DNA of 64,000 bases from Pseudomonas sp. Z8(2022) (lineage in GTDB: Bacteria; Pseudomonadota; Gammaproteobacteria; Pseudomonadales; Pseudomonadaceae), in contig NZ_CP107549.1 in NCBI RefSeq assembly GCF_025837155.1, positions 2,294,001 to 2,358,000 on the forward strand, in the 5' to 3' direction. The notes beneath the pieces were generated by a model. The model was given only the letters and a program-made list of their open reading frames with translations. It ran no database searches and had not been told where the DNA came from. Positions 1-9,043 of the stretch are shown piece by piece (positions within the stretch are counted from its first letter, which is position 1; every line of letters starts with the position of its first letter). The translations under genes and the position numbers were made by a program.

Positions 1-1136
1 AGGGTCAGCTTCATCGGGCGGAAGCGGCTTTCGAAGATCTTCACCTTGTGGCCGTCTTCGATGGCCTGCTCTTCGCTGAGGCCAACGGTGCCGATGTTCG
101 GCAGGCTGAACACGGCGGTGGGGATCATGCGGTAGTCCAGCGGACGGTATTGCTCGGGTTTGAACAGTCGGCGTGCCACGGCCATGCCTTCGGCCAGCGC
201 GACCGGAGTCAGTTGCACACGGCCGATCACGTCGCCGATGGCGAGAATCGACGGCGTGGCGGTCTGGAACAGATCATCGACTTCGATATAGCCGCGTTTG
301 TCCAGCTTGACCTCGACATTCTCCAGGCCGAGGTTGTCCAGCATCGGTCGGCGTCCGGTGGCGTAGAACACGCAGTCGGCCTCCAGCACGCGGCCGTCCT
401 TGAGCGTGGCAGCGAGGCTGCCGTCAGCCTTGCGTTCGATGCTGGCGATGTCGGCATTGAACTGCAGGTCCATGCCCTTCTTGCTCAGCTCGTCGCGCAG
501 ATGCTCACGCACCGCGCCGTCAAAGCCACGCAGGAACAGATCGCCGCGATACAGCAGCGAAGTCCGTGCGCCCAGGCCATGGAAGATCGAGGCGAACTCC
601 ACGGCGATATAGCCGCCGCCGACCACCAGTACACGCTTGGGCAGCTGCTTGAGGAAGAAGGCCTCGTTGGAGCTGATGGCGTACTCGCGACCGGGAATGT
701 CCGGAATCTGCGGCCAGCCGCCGGTGGCGATGAGAATGCGCTCGGCGCTGTGGCGCTGGCCATTGACCTCGACGGTATGGCCATCGACGATGCGCGCATG
801 GCCTTCGAACAGGCTGACGCCACTGTTGGTCAACAGATTGCGGTAGATGCCGTTGAGGCGCTCGATCTCGCGGTTCTTGTTGGCGATCAGCGTCGCCCAG
901 TCGAAGCTCGCTTCGCCAAGCGACCAGCCGAAATCTGCAGCCTGCTCGAAGTCCTCGGCGAAATGCGCACCGTACACCAGCAGTTTCTTCGGTACGCAGC
1001 CGACGTTGACGCAGGTGCCGCCCAGATAGCGGCTCTCGGCGACCGCGACGCGGGCACCAAAGCCAGCGGCGAAGCGCGCCGCGCGTACGCCGCCGGAACC
1101 GGCGCCGATCACGAACAGATCGAAGTCGTAACTCAT
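1..1136 (-). CDS. gor: Glutathione-disulfide reductase, 3' end outside the window
   Basis: Reduces glutathione disulfide with NADPH in the cytoplasm. The visible 378 residues begin [16 protein letters not shown], an FAD-binding dinucleotide fold. The redox-active disulfide follows in [13 protein letters not shown], and a second GxGxxxxE-type fold for NADPH lies near [13 protein letters not shown]. The C-terminal dimerisation domain is only begun (VGLSEEQA) before the window edge; the family is about 450 residues. The start is the ATG at 1136, preceded by a purine-rich AGGAGATA. The next minus-strand genes upstream are VOC and galU, an arrangement matching PA2023-PA2025 of P. aeruginosa. The identification is firm; only the 3' end is missing. 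Confidence 0.96.
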   Translation of the reverse strand, partial: MSYDFDLFVIGAGSGGVRAARFAAGFGARVAVAESRYLGGTCVNVGCVPKKLLVYGAHFAEDFEQAADFGWSLGEASFDWATLIANKNREIERLNGIYRNLLTNSGVSLFEGHARIVDGHTVEVNGQRHSAERILIATGGWPQIPDIPGREYAISSNEAFFLKQLPKRVLVVGGGYIAVEFASIFHGLGARTSLLYRGDLFLRGFDGAVREHLRDELSKKGMDLQFNADIASIERKADGSLAATLKDGRVLEADCVFYATGRRPMLDNLGLENVEVKLDKRGYIEVDDLFQTATPSILAIGDVIGRVQLTPVALAEGMAVARRLFKPEQYRPLDYRMIPTAVFSLPNIGTVGLSEEQAIEDGHKVKIFESRFRPMKLT

Positions 1137-1207
1137 TTTGGGTATCTCCTTGGCAGATGGGGAGCATACCGTAAAGCCCAGCGCTAAGCTGAAAGCAGGA
1201 GGTTGAT

Positions 1208-1642
1208 ATGCGCCCTACCCTGACTCATCTGGCCCTGCACGTCCCCGATCTCGATGCCTGTATCGCTTTCTACACGCGATTCTGCGGCATGCAGGTGATC
1301 CACGAGCGCCCCGGCAAGGGCACACGTATCGTCTGGATGGCCGAACCGGGCAAGGAGCACCAGTTCATCTTCGTCATCATGCCTGGCGGTCAGGATCGCA
1401 ACCTGGCGGCCAATGACTACAGTCACTTCGGTTTTGCCCTGAGCAGCCGCGAGGAGGTCGACCGTATCGCTGCACTGGCCGAGCGCGAGGGTTGCCTGAT
1501 CTGGGCGCCACGCGATGAGCCCTACCCGGTGGGCTATTACTGTGGCCTGCGCGACCCTGCCGGCAACTACGTGGAATTCAGCTACGGCCAGCCACTCGGG
1601 CCCGGTTCGGAGCAGATGCCAGTCCCTAGGTACGGCCAGTGA
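1208..1642 (+). CDS. VOC-family (glyoxalase/dioxygenase superfamily) protein
   Basis: A 144-residue protein of the vicinal oxygen chelate fold, with the usual paired beta-alpha-beta-beta-beta modules. The first module starts [18 protein letters not shown]; the second ends [10 protein letters not shown]. Candidate metal ligands are H8 in the first strand and the Glu in VEFS near the end. Family members include lactoylglutathione lyase and ring-cleaving dioxygenases, and the substrate cannot be read from sequence. The ATG at 1208 has AGGAGG about seven bases upstream. It lies divergent to gor and convergent to galU. Proximity to gor fits a glutathione-linked role, but that is inference. Confidence 0.85.
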   Translation: MRPTLTHLALHVPDLDACIAFYTRFCGMQVIHERPGKGTRIVWMAEPGKEHQFIFVIMPGGQDRNLAANDYSHFGFALSSREEVDRIAALAEREGCLIWAPRDEPYPVGYYCGLRDPAGNYVEFSYGQPLGPGSEQMPVPRYGQ

Positions 1643-1656
1643 TTCGAGCACAACAG

Positions 1657-1678
1657 TTTCGCGGACAAGTCCGCGAAA
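1657..1678. repeat. REP-like palindrome
   Basis: A ten-base stem TTTCGCGGAC with its exact complement separated by only AA. The core CGCGGACAAGTCCGCG resembles the interspersed REP palindromes of pseudomonads. There is no T run on the exit side of either strand, so a simple terminator is unlikely. It sits just after the VOC stop codon. Confidence 0.6.
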
Positions 1679-1706
1679 AAACATTCGGTCCGGTAAAGCA
1701 ATGAAG

Positions 1707-1743
1707 AACACCGCGATCATGCAAGACAATCGCGGCGTTTTCT
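1707..1743 (+). terminator. Rho-independent terminator for the VOC gene
   Basis: Stem AACACCGCGAT/ATCGCGGCGTT (one mismatch) at 1707-1717 and 1729-1739 with an eleven-base loop, followed by TTTTCT on the plus strand. It is about 65 bases after the VOC stop and before the converging galU. Confidence 0.65.
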
Positions 1744-1783
1744 CAACTGACGACCTTACCCCGAGTGCTGACCTGACGGCGAA

Positions 1784-2623
1784 TCAGAACGCCTTGCCGG
1801 TCTTGTACAGATTCTCGAAGCAGAAATTGGTCGCGTCGATGTAACCCTCGGCGCTGCCGCAGTCGAAGCGCTGCCCCTTGAACTTGTACGCCATCACGCA
1901 GCCCTGCTGGGCCTGGCGCATCAGCGCGTCGGTGATCTGGATCTCGCCCCCCTTGCCCGGCGGCGTGCTGCGGATCAGATCGAAGATGTCCGGAGTAAGG
2001 ATATAGCGGCCGATGATCGCCAGGTTCGACGGCGCGTCCTCGGGCTTGGGCTTCTCTACCATGTTGCTGACGCGGTAGATGTCCTCGCGGATCATCTCGC
2101 CGGCGATCACGCCGTACTTGGAAGTCTCATCCCGCGGTACTTCCTGGATCGCGACGATGGAGCAGCGGAACTGGTTGTACAGCTTGACCATCTGCGCCAG
2201 TACGCTGTCGCCTTCGAGGTTCAGGCACAGGTCGTCGGCCAGGACCACGGCGAAGGGCTCGTCACCGATCAGCGGCTGACCGCAGAGGATGGCGTGGCCC
2301 AGGCCTTTCATCTCGACCTGACGGGTGTAGGAGAAGCTGCACTCGTCGATCAGGCGGCGGATGCCAACCAGATACTTTTCCTTGTCGGTGCCCTTGATCT
2401 GATGCTCGAGCTCATAGCTCACGTCGAAATGGTCTTCCAGTGCGCGCTTGCCACGGCCGGTGACGATGGAAATCTGGTTGAGACCAGCCTCCAGCGCCTC
2501 CTCGACGCCATACTGGATCAGTGGCTTGTTCACCACCGGAAGCATTTCCTTGGGCATCGCCTTGGTCGCTGGCAAAAAACGGGTGCCGTAACCGGCAGCG
2601 GGGAACAGGCATTTCTTGATCAT
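1784..2623 (-). CDS. galU: UTP-glucose-1-phosphate uridylyltransferase
   Basis: Makes UDP-glucose from UTP and glucose 1-phosphate, a precursor for lipopolysaccharide core and other surface sugars. The 279-residue length is normal. The N-terminus carries the nucleotidyltransferase signature FPAAGYGTRFLPATK followed by PKEMLP. Further conserved stretches are VVLADDL (metal-binding Asp), EKPKPEDAPSN and the late GEIQITDA. The gene reads from ATG at 2623 toward gor, converging on the VOC gene. In P. aeruginosa galU, a VOC gene and gor are also neighbours. Confidence 0.97.
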   Translation of the reverse strand: MIKKCLFPAAGYGTRFLPATKAMPKEMLPVVNKPLIQYGVEEALEAGLNQISIVTGRGKRALEDHFDVSYELEHQIKGTDKEKYLVGIRRLIDECSFSYTRQVEMKGLGHAILCGQPLIGDEPFAVVLADDLCLNLEGDSVLAQMVKLYNQFRCSIVAIQEVPRDETSKYGVIAGEMIREDIYRVSNMVEKPKPEDAPSNLAIIGRYILTPDIFDLIRSTPPGKGGEIQITDALMRQAQQGCVMAYKFKGQRFDCGSAEGYIDATNFCFENLYKTGKAF

Positions 2624-2896
2624 GTGATTCCCAGATTAAGGGGTGATTGGAAAACGCGGCCAGTCTATCAAGCCGCACCAGCCATACAACCGCGGACATG
2701 TCGATGTCCCGGGCTCTTTTGTTCTCTCCCATCCATATATAGCTGCATCGCCACAGTTTCCAGGGATGCTGCAATCGCCAACAACGCCGCTGGCAGTTAG
2801 AGGCAAGCGCCGGCCATATCGCCTGACTGGCGTTGGCGCAGAGCCGCTTGTATCTTCGACAGCCAGCATTGGAAACCCGACTATAAGGAACCCGTC
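2624..2896. other. Intergenic region between galU and the exported-protein gene
   Basis: A 273-base gap between two divergent genes, so it should hold both promoters. I see no convincing sigma-70 pair. A TATAAG at about 2882 lies too close to the downstream ATG and overlaps its ribosome binding site AAGGAA. No gene or RNA was recognised here. Confidence 0.4.
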
Positions 2897-3544
2897 ATGC
2901 GCGCACTGGCTATCGCCGCCCTCGCCTGTTCTGCCGCCACCGTCTTCGCCGCTACCCCGACGCCGCCTTCGCAGGCGCAGATCGCCGCCTGGTCGCCGGC
3001 AGAAATCAACGAAATGGGGCCGAGCATCGACAGATTGCTGCCTGTCACGCTCAGGAGTGGTGAGCAGGCCTATCTCGCGTCCGTGTCCTACGAGAATGCC
3101 GGGCGCAATTTCTGGGCCGGCTACCTGCTGGTGCGCCCGCAGATCGGCGAGGCGCGACCATTGGATGAATTCGGCGGGCAGTACAACCAGATCCGCACCC
3201 TGGACGAATACAGCGCCAGCCACTCCGCGGTGATCATCGGCGGCGCGGGCTCGGGTCAGGGCACGGTGGAGAGCAGCTATTCGCTGGTGGTGTTCGATGG
3301 CTGGTCGGCGAACACGCTGTACAGCGCCAGCGAGTCCGACAATTCGGGCAACTGTGGCGCCGATGTGGAGCGTTACTGCACCGGCAACAGGGTATTCATC
3401 AATGTCTTCGAGGGCGACGCCAACAGCAAGCGTGTCGGCTTGCTGGTCAGCAATCTCAAGTACTCTTCGCCGGACATCGAAACCACGCCCTATCAGTACA
3501 GCCATGAGTCGGAAATCCTGTTCCTGGACAACCCCAACCGGTAA
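2897..3544 (+). CDS. Exported protein of unknown function
   Basis: I do not recognise this 215-residue protein. It begins with a short Sec signal peptide: a basic start MR, a hydrophobic run of alanines and leucines, and a predicted cleavage after VFA at residue 18. The mature part is rich in Ser, Tyr, Asn and acidic residues, has no membrane segment, and carries two close cysteines in SGNCGADVERYC that could form a disulfide in the periplasm. A Cys at residue 11 is not in a proper lipobox. AAGGAA precedes the ATG. No operon partner is visible: the next gene starts 160 bases later with its own ribosome binding site. Confidence 0.75.
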   Translation: MRALAIAALACSAATVFAATPTPPSQAQIAAWSPAEINEMGPSIDRLLPVTLRSGEQAYLASVSYENAGRNFWAGYLLVRPQIGEARPLDEFGGQYNQIRTLDEYSASHSAVIIGGAGSGQGTVESSYSLVVFDGWSANTLYSASESDNSGNCGADVERYCTGNRVFINVFEGDANSKRVGLLVSNLKYSSPDIETTPYQYSHESEILFLDNPNR

Positions 3545-3553
3545 TCGCCGCCC

Positions 3554-3571
3554 GGGGCGCCACGGCGCCCC
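3554..3571. other. GC-rich hairpin after the exported-protein gene
   Basis: GGGGCGCC and its exact complement GGCGCCCC flank a two-base loop nine bases after the stop codon. No T run follows, so it may stabilise the 3' end or mark a repeat rather than terminate transcription alone. Confidence 0.4.
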
Positions 3572-3705
3572 GCACTGACCGCAGGTCAAACAGTAGAAAC
3601 TTCCGACGCCGCCTCACGTCCACCCTAATCAGCGGTCATGACATCGGTAGCCGCCTGGTTGCCGCAGCCTCGTCTGGCCGAAACTCGATCTAGCGGAGGG
3701 TGCAG

Positions 3706-5499
3706 ATGACCACGACAGTCGGAGATTTCATCGTCGAGCGGCTTTACCAGTGGGGCGTGCGGCGCATCTATGGGTATCCCGGAGACGGCATCAACGGCGT
3801 GTTCGGTGCGCTCAGCCGGGCCAATGGAAGGATCCGCTTCATCCAGGCCCGGCATGAAGAGATGGCTGCCTTCATGGCTGCGGCAGATGCGAAATTCTCC
3901 GGCGGGCTGGGCGTCTGCATCGCCACCTCGGGCCCTGGCGCGACCCACTTGCTGACCGGCCTCTACGATGCGCGCATGGACCATATGCCAGTGCTGGCGA
4001 TCACCGGTCAGCAGGAGCGCACCGCGCTCGGCGGACATTACCAGCAGGAGCTGGACCTGGTCTCGGTGTTCAAGGACGTCGCCGGCGCCTTCGTGCAGCA
4101 GGCCAGCGCACCGGCGCAGGTGCGTCATCTGATCGACCGCGCCATCCGCACCGCCGTTGGTGAGCGCCGGGTGACCGCCATCACCCTGCCCAACGATCTG
4201 CAGGAGGCCGAGTACGCCGAGCCGCCGCACAAGCATGGCACCCTGCACAGCGGCATCGGTTACAGCCGCCCGCGCATCGTGCCCTATGAAGCGGATCTGC
4301 AGCATGCAGCCGAGGTGCTCAACAGCGGCAAGAAGGTCGCCGTGCTGGTTGGCGCCGGAGCGCTGAATGCCAGTGATGAGGTCTTCGAAGTGGCGCATAA
4401 ACTCGGCGCAGGGGTGGCCAAGGCGCTGCTGGGCAAGGCCGTGCTGCCTGACGACTTGCCCTGGGTCACCGGCTCCATCGGCCTGCTCGGTACGGTGCCG
4501 AGCTACAAGATGATGGAGGAATGCGACACCCTGCTGGTGATTGGCTCCGGCTTCCCCTATTCCGAGTTCCTGCCCGCAGAAGGACAGGCGCGTGGCGTGC
4601 AGATCGACATCCAGCCCGACATGCTCAGCCTGCGCTATCCGATGGAGGTCAACCTGCAGGGCGATGCCGCCGAGACTCTTCGCGCCCTGCTGCCTTTGCT
4701 GGAGAACAAGCAGGACGACAGCTGGCGCACGACCATCGAAGGGTGGCGCAGCGACTGGGATCAGACACTGGAAAGTCGCGCCATGGTCTCGGCCAATCCT
4801 ATCAACCCGCAGCGGGTGGTCTACGAACTGTCGCCGCGCCTGCCCGAGCGCGCCGTCGTCACCTGCGACTCCGGCTCCTGCGCCAACTGGTATGCCCGCG
4901 ATCTGAAGATTCGCCGGGACATGCTCTGCTCGCTGTCCGGCGGACTGGCTTCGATGGGCGCGGCGGTGCCTTATGCCATCGCCGCCAAGTTCGCCCACCC
5001 TGACCGTCCGGTGGTCGGCCTGGTGGGGGACGGCGCCATGCAGATGAACAACCTGGCCGAGCTGATCACCGTGGCCAAGTACTGGCGCGAGTGGGACAAC
5101 CCGCAATGGGTGCTCGCGGTGTTCAACAATCAGGACCTCAACCAGGTCACCTGGGAGCAGAGGGTGATGGAAGGCGACCCGAAATTCGAGGCTTCGCAGA
5201 ACATCCCCGACGTGCCCTACCACGCCTTCGCCAACTCCATTGGCCTGCTCGGCCTGTTGATCGAGCGTGAAGAGGATGTCGGCCCGGCCTGGGAACAGGC
5301 TCTGGCTGCGGATCGTCCGGTGCTGCTGGAATTTCGCACCGATCCGGATGTCCCACCGTTGCCGCCGCATATCAGCCTGGAGCAGGCCAAGCAGTTCGCC
5401 TCCACCCTGCTGCAGGTCGACCCGGACCAGCGCGGCATCCTTGCGCAAACCGCCAAGCAACTGTTCGGTTCGCTGCTGCCGGGTAAGCACAAGAAGTGA
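3706..5499 (+). CDS. Thiamine-diphosphate-dependent enzyme of the acetolactate synthase/pyruvate oxidase family
   Basis: A 597-residue enzyme with the three-domain POX/ALS layout. The N-terminal PYR domain holds the catalytic Glu (RHEE, E51). A central domain lies at about residues 190-320. The C-terminal PP domain carries the GDG...NN thiamine-diphosphate and metal motif (GDGAMQMNN) near residue 442. The substrate is not readable: pyruvate oxidase, acetolactate synthase-like and other 2-keto acid decarboxylating activities are all possible. ATG at 3706 is preferred over GTG at 3700 because GGAGGG ends five bases before it. An SDR gene follows after 17 bases, suggesting one operon. The protein lacks an obvious signal peptide. 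Confidence 0.85.
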   Translation: MTTTVGDFIVERLYQWGVRRIYGYPGDGINGVFGALSRANGRIRFIQARHEEMAAFMAAADAKFSGGLGVCIATSGPGATHLLTGLYDARMDHMPVLAITGQQERTALGGHYQQELDLVSVFKDVAGAFVQQASAPAQVRHLIDRAIRTAVGERRVTAITLPNDLQEAEYAEPPHKHGTLHSGIGYSRPRIVPYEADLQHAAEVLNSGKKVAVLVGAGALNASDEVFEVAHKLGAGVAKALLGKAVLPDDLPWVTGSIGLLGTVPSYKMMEECDTLLVIGSGFPYSEFLPAEGQARGVQIDIQPDMLSLRYPMEVNLQGDAAETLRALLPLLENKQDDSWRTTIEGWRSDWDQTLESRAMVSANPINPQRVVYELSPRLPERAVVTCDSGSCANWYARDLKIRRDMLCSLSGGLASMGAAVPYAIAAKFAHPDRPVVGLVGDGAMQMNNLAELITVAKYWREWDNPQWVLAVFNNQDLNQVTWEQRVMEGDPKFEASQNIPDVPYHAFANSIGLLGLLIEREEDVGPAWEQALAADRPVLLEFRTDPDVPPLPPHISLEQAKQFASTLLQVDPDQRGILAQTAKQLFGSLLPGKHKK

Positions 5500-5516
5500 T
5501 CCTTGAGGCTGTTTGA

Positions 5517-6491
5517 ATGATAAAAAACGATTGCCCGGTGGTAGTGATCTGCGGGGCCAGCGCCGGTGTCGGCCGGGCCACCGCGCATGCTTTCGCTGCC
5601 GCGGGCTATGCCGTCGGCTTGCTGGCCCGCAGCGAGGAAGGATTGGCAGCAGCGACATCGGAGCTGCAGGCCTACGACGTCCCGACCCTGGCGATCAGCG
5701 CGGATGTGGCCGATGCCAATGCCCTTGAGCTGGCGGCGCAACGTTTCGAGGCCGAACTGGGGCCCATCGACGTCTGGGTCAACTCGGCGATGGTCACGGT
5801 GTTCGCTGCGATCGAGCAGTTGACGCCAGAGGAGATCAGGCGCGTTACCGAGGTGACCTACCTCGGCGCCGTGCATGGCACCCTGGCGGCGCTGCCCCTG
5901 ATGCGTGCACGTAATCGCGGCGTGATCATCCAGGTCGGTTCGGCACTCGCCTATCGCGCCATTCCTCTGCAGTCGGCCTATTGCGCCGCGAAGTTCGCGC
6001 TACGCGGCTTCACCGACTCGCTACGCTGCGAACTCATCCACCAGGGCAGCCAGCTCAAGGTCTGCATGGTACAGTTGCCGGCGATCAATACCCCTCAGTT
6101 CGACTGGGCCCGCAACAAGCTGGGGCAACGCGTGCAGCCGGTAGCGCCCATACATGACCCCGGCGTCGCGGCGCGCGCCATTTTCAGCGTCGCGAGCGCA
6201 CCTCCACGGGAACTCTGGGTCGGCCTACCTACCGTCAAGGCCATCCTCGGCAACCAGTTCTTCCCAGGCTTGCTCGACCGGCTACTGGCACGTCGCGCCT
6301 GGCAAGGCCAGCTGAGCGAGGGTCAGCGAGAAGCGGCAGGCGACAACCTTTTTTACTGCGTCGATGGTCTGCACAAGGTGCAGGGGCGCTTTACCCGCAG
6401 ATCGCGTGGATACGCCCTGGCCCTGAGTTCGGCTAGAGTGACCGCCCTGCTGGGAACCTGCGCGGTATTGCTGGTCCTACTGCTCATCTGA
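5517..6491 (+). CDS. Short-chain dehydrogenase with a C-terminal membrane anchor
   Basis: A 324-residue SDR. The nucleotide-binding motif GASAGVG is at residues 13-19, NSAM replaces the usual NNAG near residue 89, and the catalytic Ser142 and Tyr155/Lys159 (YCAAK) are present. After the core, a basic linker (RFTRRSRGY) leads to a hydrophobic segment at about residues 303-323 (TALLGTCAVLLVLLLI), a likely membrane anchor not typical of simple SDRs. GAGG precedes the ATG. It follows the thiamine-diphosphate enzyme by 17 bases and converges on ligD with only eight bases between stops. The substrate is unknown. Confidence 0.85.
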   Translation: MIKNDCPVVVICGASAGVGRATAHAFAAAGYAVGLLARSEEGLAAATSELQAYDVPTLAISADVADANALELAAQRFEAELGPIDVWVNSAMVTVFAAIEQLTPEEIRRVTEVTYLGAVHGTLAALPLMRARNRGVIIQVGSALAYRAIPLQSAYCAAKFALRGFTDSLRCELIHQGSQLKVCMVQLPAINTPQFDWARNKLGQRVQPVAPIHDPGVAARAIFSVASAPPRELWVGLPTVKAILGNQFFPGLLDRLLARRAWQGQLSEGQREAAGDNLFYCVDGLHKVQGRFTRRSRGYALALSSARVTALLGTCAVLLVLLLI

Positions 6492-6499
6492 TCCGCCAA

Positions 6500-9028
6500 T
6501 CATGGCGCTTCGGCGCCGAGCCGGTCCCACATGGCGCGGGTCAGGCGCTGGCGGTTGGCATAATCATCCCACGGGTCCTCTCGCAGCCCATCGAGACGCT
6601 GCCGCAGATTGGCGACAGTCCACTGCTGGGCGCTGCGCAGACCGTCCAGTTCGTCCCGGGCGATCGGCACCGAAACCGGCAGGCCGGGACGCGCGCGTAC
6701 CGAGTAGGCCGCGACCGTACTGGCGCCACGGCCGTTGCGCAGATAATCGATGAAGATTTTTCCCACCCGGTTCTTCGGGCCTGATGTCGCGGTGAAACGC
6801 TCCGGTAACTGTCTGGCCATGAACTGCGCCAGCGCCTTGGCGAAGCCCTTGACCCTGTCCCAGTCGGCATGCCGGGCAAGTGGCACGATGATGTGGATGC
6901 CCTTGCCGCCGCTGGTCTTGAGAAACGCTTGCAGGCCCAGCTCATCGAGCACGCTCAGGGTCAGCCGGGTCGCTTCCAGCATGCTGCGCCACGGCAGCGC
7001 CGGGTCAGGGTCGAGATCGAGGACGAAATGGTCCGGTGTTTCGATGCGGTCGGTAGTGGCGCCCCAGCGGTGAAACTCGATACAGCCCATCTGTACTGCA
7101 CCGACCAGAGCCGACGCGCTGTCGATCTCCATCAGCCGCGCGTGTCCCGGGTCCAGCTTGGGATCGAGGTGCTTGATATTGGGAATCGCCAGACGCTCGG
7201 CATGCTTCTGGAAGAATTGCTCTCCCCCCACCCCGTCCGGCGCTCGTACCAGCGCCACCGGCCGGTGGCGCAGATACGGCAGCAACCACTCGGCGATATC
7301 CGCGTAGAACTGCGCCAGCCGCAGTTTCGTAGTGCCGCTGTCCGGGTCGATTACCCGCTGCGGATTGCTGATCGGCACGCCGGCCACCAGCGGCTTGGCG
7401 GATGACTTGCGCGAACTTCCGGCCTTCTTGCTCTGTTTCTCCGCTGCGGCGCCTGGCGCATGTGGATGCTCACGAACGATCTGCGCCGCCGGCTTGTCAC
7501 TGCGTAGGGCGATGAAACTGGCCTGGCGCACGATGCCTTCGCGCGTCCATGCGGCGAACTCGACTTCACCGACCAGTTGCGGGTCGACCCAGGTCACACC
7601 GCGGGCCTGGGCGGCCGTCAGCTTCCGTTCGAGTGGCGACTCGTCACGTTCCAACTTACGCAACTGCTCATGCAGGGTCTTGAGCGACGCTTCCCCGAAG
7701 CCGGTGCCGACCCGTCCGGCATGGCGCAGCCCACCTGCCTCGTTAACCGCCAACAGTAGCGCGCCAAAGCCGCTGCGACTGCCCTGTGGCTTGGTGTAGC
7801 CGACGATGACGAATTCCTGGCGCAGACGGCATTTGAGCTTGATCCAGTCGGCGCTACGCCGCGACACGTAGAGGCTGCCGGCACGCTTGCCGATAACGCC
7901 TTCCAGCGACATGGCGCAGGCGCTCTCGACGATATCCCGATGATGAGCGGTAAATGCTTCCGAGAAACGCAGCAGGCTACGGCGCGTGCTGCCCAAGGCA
8001 GCCTTGAGTTTGGCGCGTCGAGCTTCCAGGGGCACATCGCGCAGGTCTTCGCCGTTGAGAAACGGTGCATCGAACAGGTAGTAGACGAGATCGTGGCTGC
8101 GGCCGATGTCGAAGGCGTTCTGCAGTTGCTGAAAGTCCGGCAGGCCTTGCTCGTTGAGCGCCACGACCTCACCGTCCAGCCAGCTGTCGCTCAAGCCGAG
8201 TTTGGTCAGAGCCTTGGCCTGCTGCGGCAGGCGCTGCGTCCAGTCATGGCCGTTGCGGGTGAACAGGCGCACCTCACCGCCGCGCACCCGCGCCAGAATG
8301 CGGTAACCGTCGAACTTCACCTCATACAGCCAATCGCCTTCGGGCGGCCGCTCGGCCAGGGTCGCCAGTTGTGGCGCCAGGCTATCAGGGAACTCCGCCT
8401 GGCCCTTGCGACTTCTTGTCGGCTTGGCCGGCGCCTTGCGCTTGGCAGTCTTGCTCGGGCCACCCACCAGCGCGCCACTGATCACGCTTTGCGGCTGCGC
8501 CTCGACGATGTCGTACTCTTCACTGGAACGCGCCGTGTCGTCGCGCTCCTTGATCAGCAGCCACTGTTCCTTGTCGCTGCTGCCGCGCAGCCGGGTACGT
8601 ACCAGCGTCCAGTCCCCGGCCAGCTTCTCGCCCACCAGGGTGAACTTGAGCTTTCCAGCTCGATAGGCGGCCGCCGGATCGCCCTGGGGTTGCCAGATGC
8701 CATGGTCCCAGACGATCACGTCGCCCGCGCCATAGTTGCCCTCGGCGATGCTGCCCTCGAAGCTGGCGTAATCCAGCGGGTGATCCTCGACGTGTACCGC
8801 CAGGCGCTTTTGCGTTGGGTCCAGGCTCGGCCCCTTGGGCACCGCCCAGCTCTTCAGGGTGCCGTCCAGCTCCAGGCGAAAATCGTAGTGCAGGCGACGA
8901 GCATCGTGTTTCTGCACCACGAATCGCAGCGCGCCGGCCTTGTTGCGGCGCTTGCGCGGCTGCTCGCGAGGTTCGCTGGTCTGTTCGAAATTGCGTTTGC
9001 GGTTGTATTCACTCTGCGCTCTGGCCAT
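6500..9028 (-). CDS. ligD: ATP-dependent DNA ligase D (non-homologous end joining)
   Basis: Repairs double-strand breaks with Ku: it trims, extends and seals DNA ends. The 842 residues read as three domains. The 3'-phosphoesterase comes first (about 30-190, LHYDFRLELDG with H48/D50, and EDHPLDYASFEG). The ligase domain follows (about 215-520) with the AMP-accepting Lys238 in EVKFDGYR. The primase-like polymerase is last (about 550-840) with the metal motif DLDPDP. This PE-LIG-POL order and length are those of P. aeruginosa LigD. ATG at 9028 lies 15 bases after the Ku stop, so the pair is one operon. Confidence 0.96.
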   Translation of the reverse strand: MARAQSEYNRKRNFEQTSEPREQPRKRRNKAGALRFVVQKHDARRLHYDFRLELDGTLKSWAVPKGPSLDPTQKRLAVHVEDHPLDYASFEGSIAEGNYGAGDVIVWDHGIWQPQGDPAAAYRAGKLKFTLVGEKLAGDWTLVRTRLRGSSDKEQWLLIKERDDTARSSEEYDIVEAQPQSVISGALVGGPSKTAKRKAPAKPTRSRKGQAEFPDSLAPQLATLAERPPEGDWLYEVKFDGYRILARVRGGEVRLFTRNGHDWTQRLPQQAKALTKLGLSDSWLDGEVVALNEQGLPDFQQLQNAFDIGRSHDLVYYLFDAPFLNGEDLRDVPLEARRAKLKAALGSTRRSLLRFSEAFTAHHRDIVESACAMSLEGVIGKRAGSLYVSRRSADWIKLKCRLRQEFVIVGYTKPQGSRSGFGALLLAVNEAGGLRHAGRVGTGFGEASLKTLHEQLRKLERDESPLERKLTAAQARGVTWVDPQLVGEVEFAAWTREGIVRQASFIALRSDKPAAQIVREHPHAPGAAAEKQSKKAGSSRKSSAKPLVAGVPISNPQRVIDPDSGTTKLRLAQFYADIAEWLLPYLRHRPVALVRAPDGVGGEQFFQKHAERLAIPNIKHLDPKLDPGHARLMEIDSASALVGAVQMGCIEFHRWGATTDRIETPDHFVLDLDPDPALPWRSMLEATRLTLSVLDELGLQAFLKTSGGKGIHIIVPLARHADWDRVKGFAKALAQFMARQLPERFTATSGPKNRVGKIFIDYLRNGRGASTVAAYSVRARPGLPVSVPIARDELDGLRSAQQWTVANLRQRLDGLREDPWDDYANRQRLTRAMWDRLGAEAP

Positions 9029-9043
9029 GGTCGGTATCCCGGC

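Noticed and set aside
3625..5658. Long open frame on the minus strand opposite the thiamine-diphosphate enzyme
   Set aside because: The plus-strand protein has clear family motifs; the opposite frame is open only because of high GC at third positions and has no recognisable domain.
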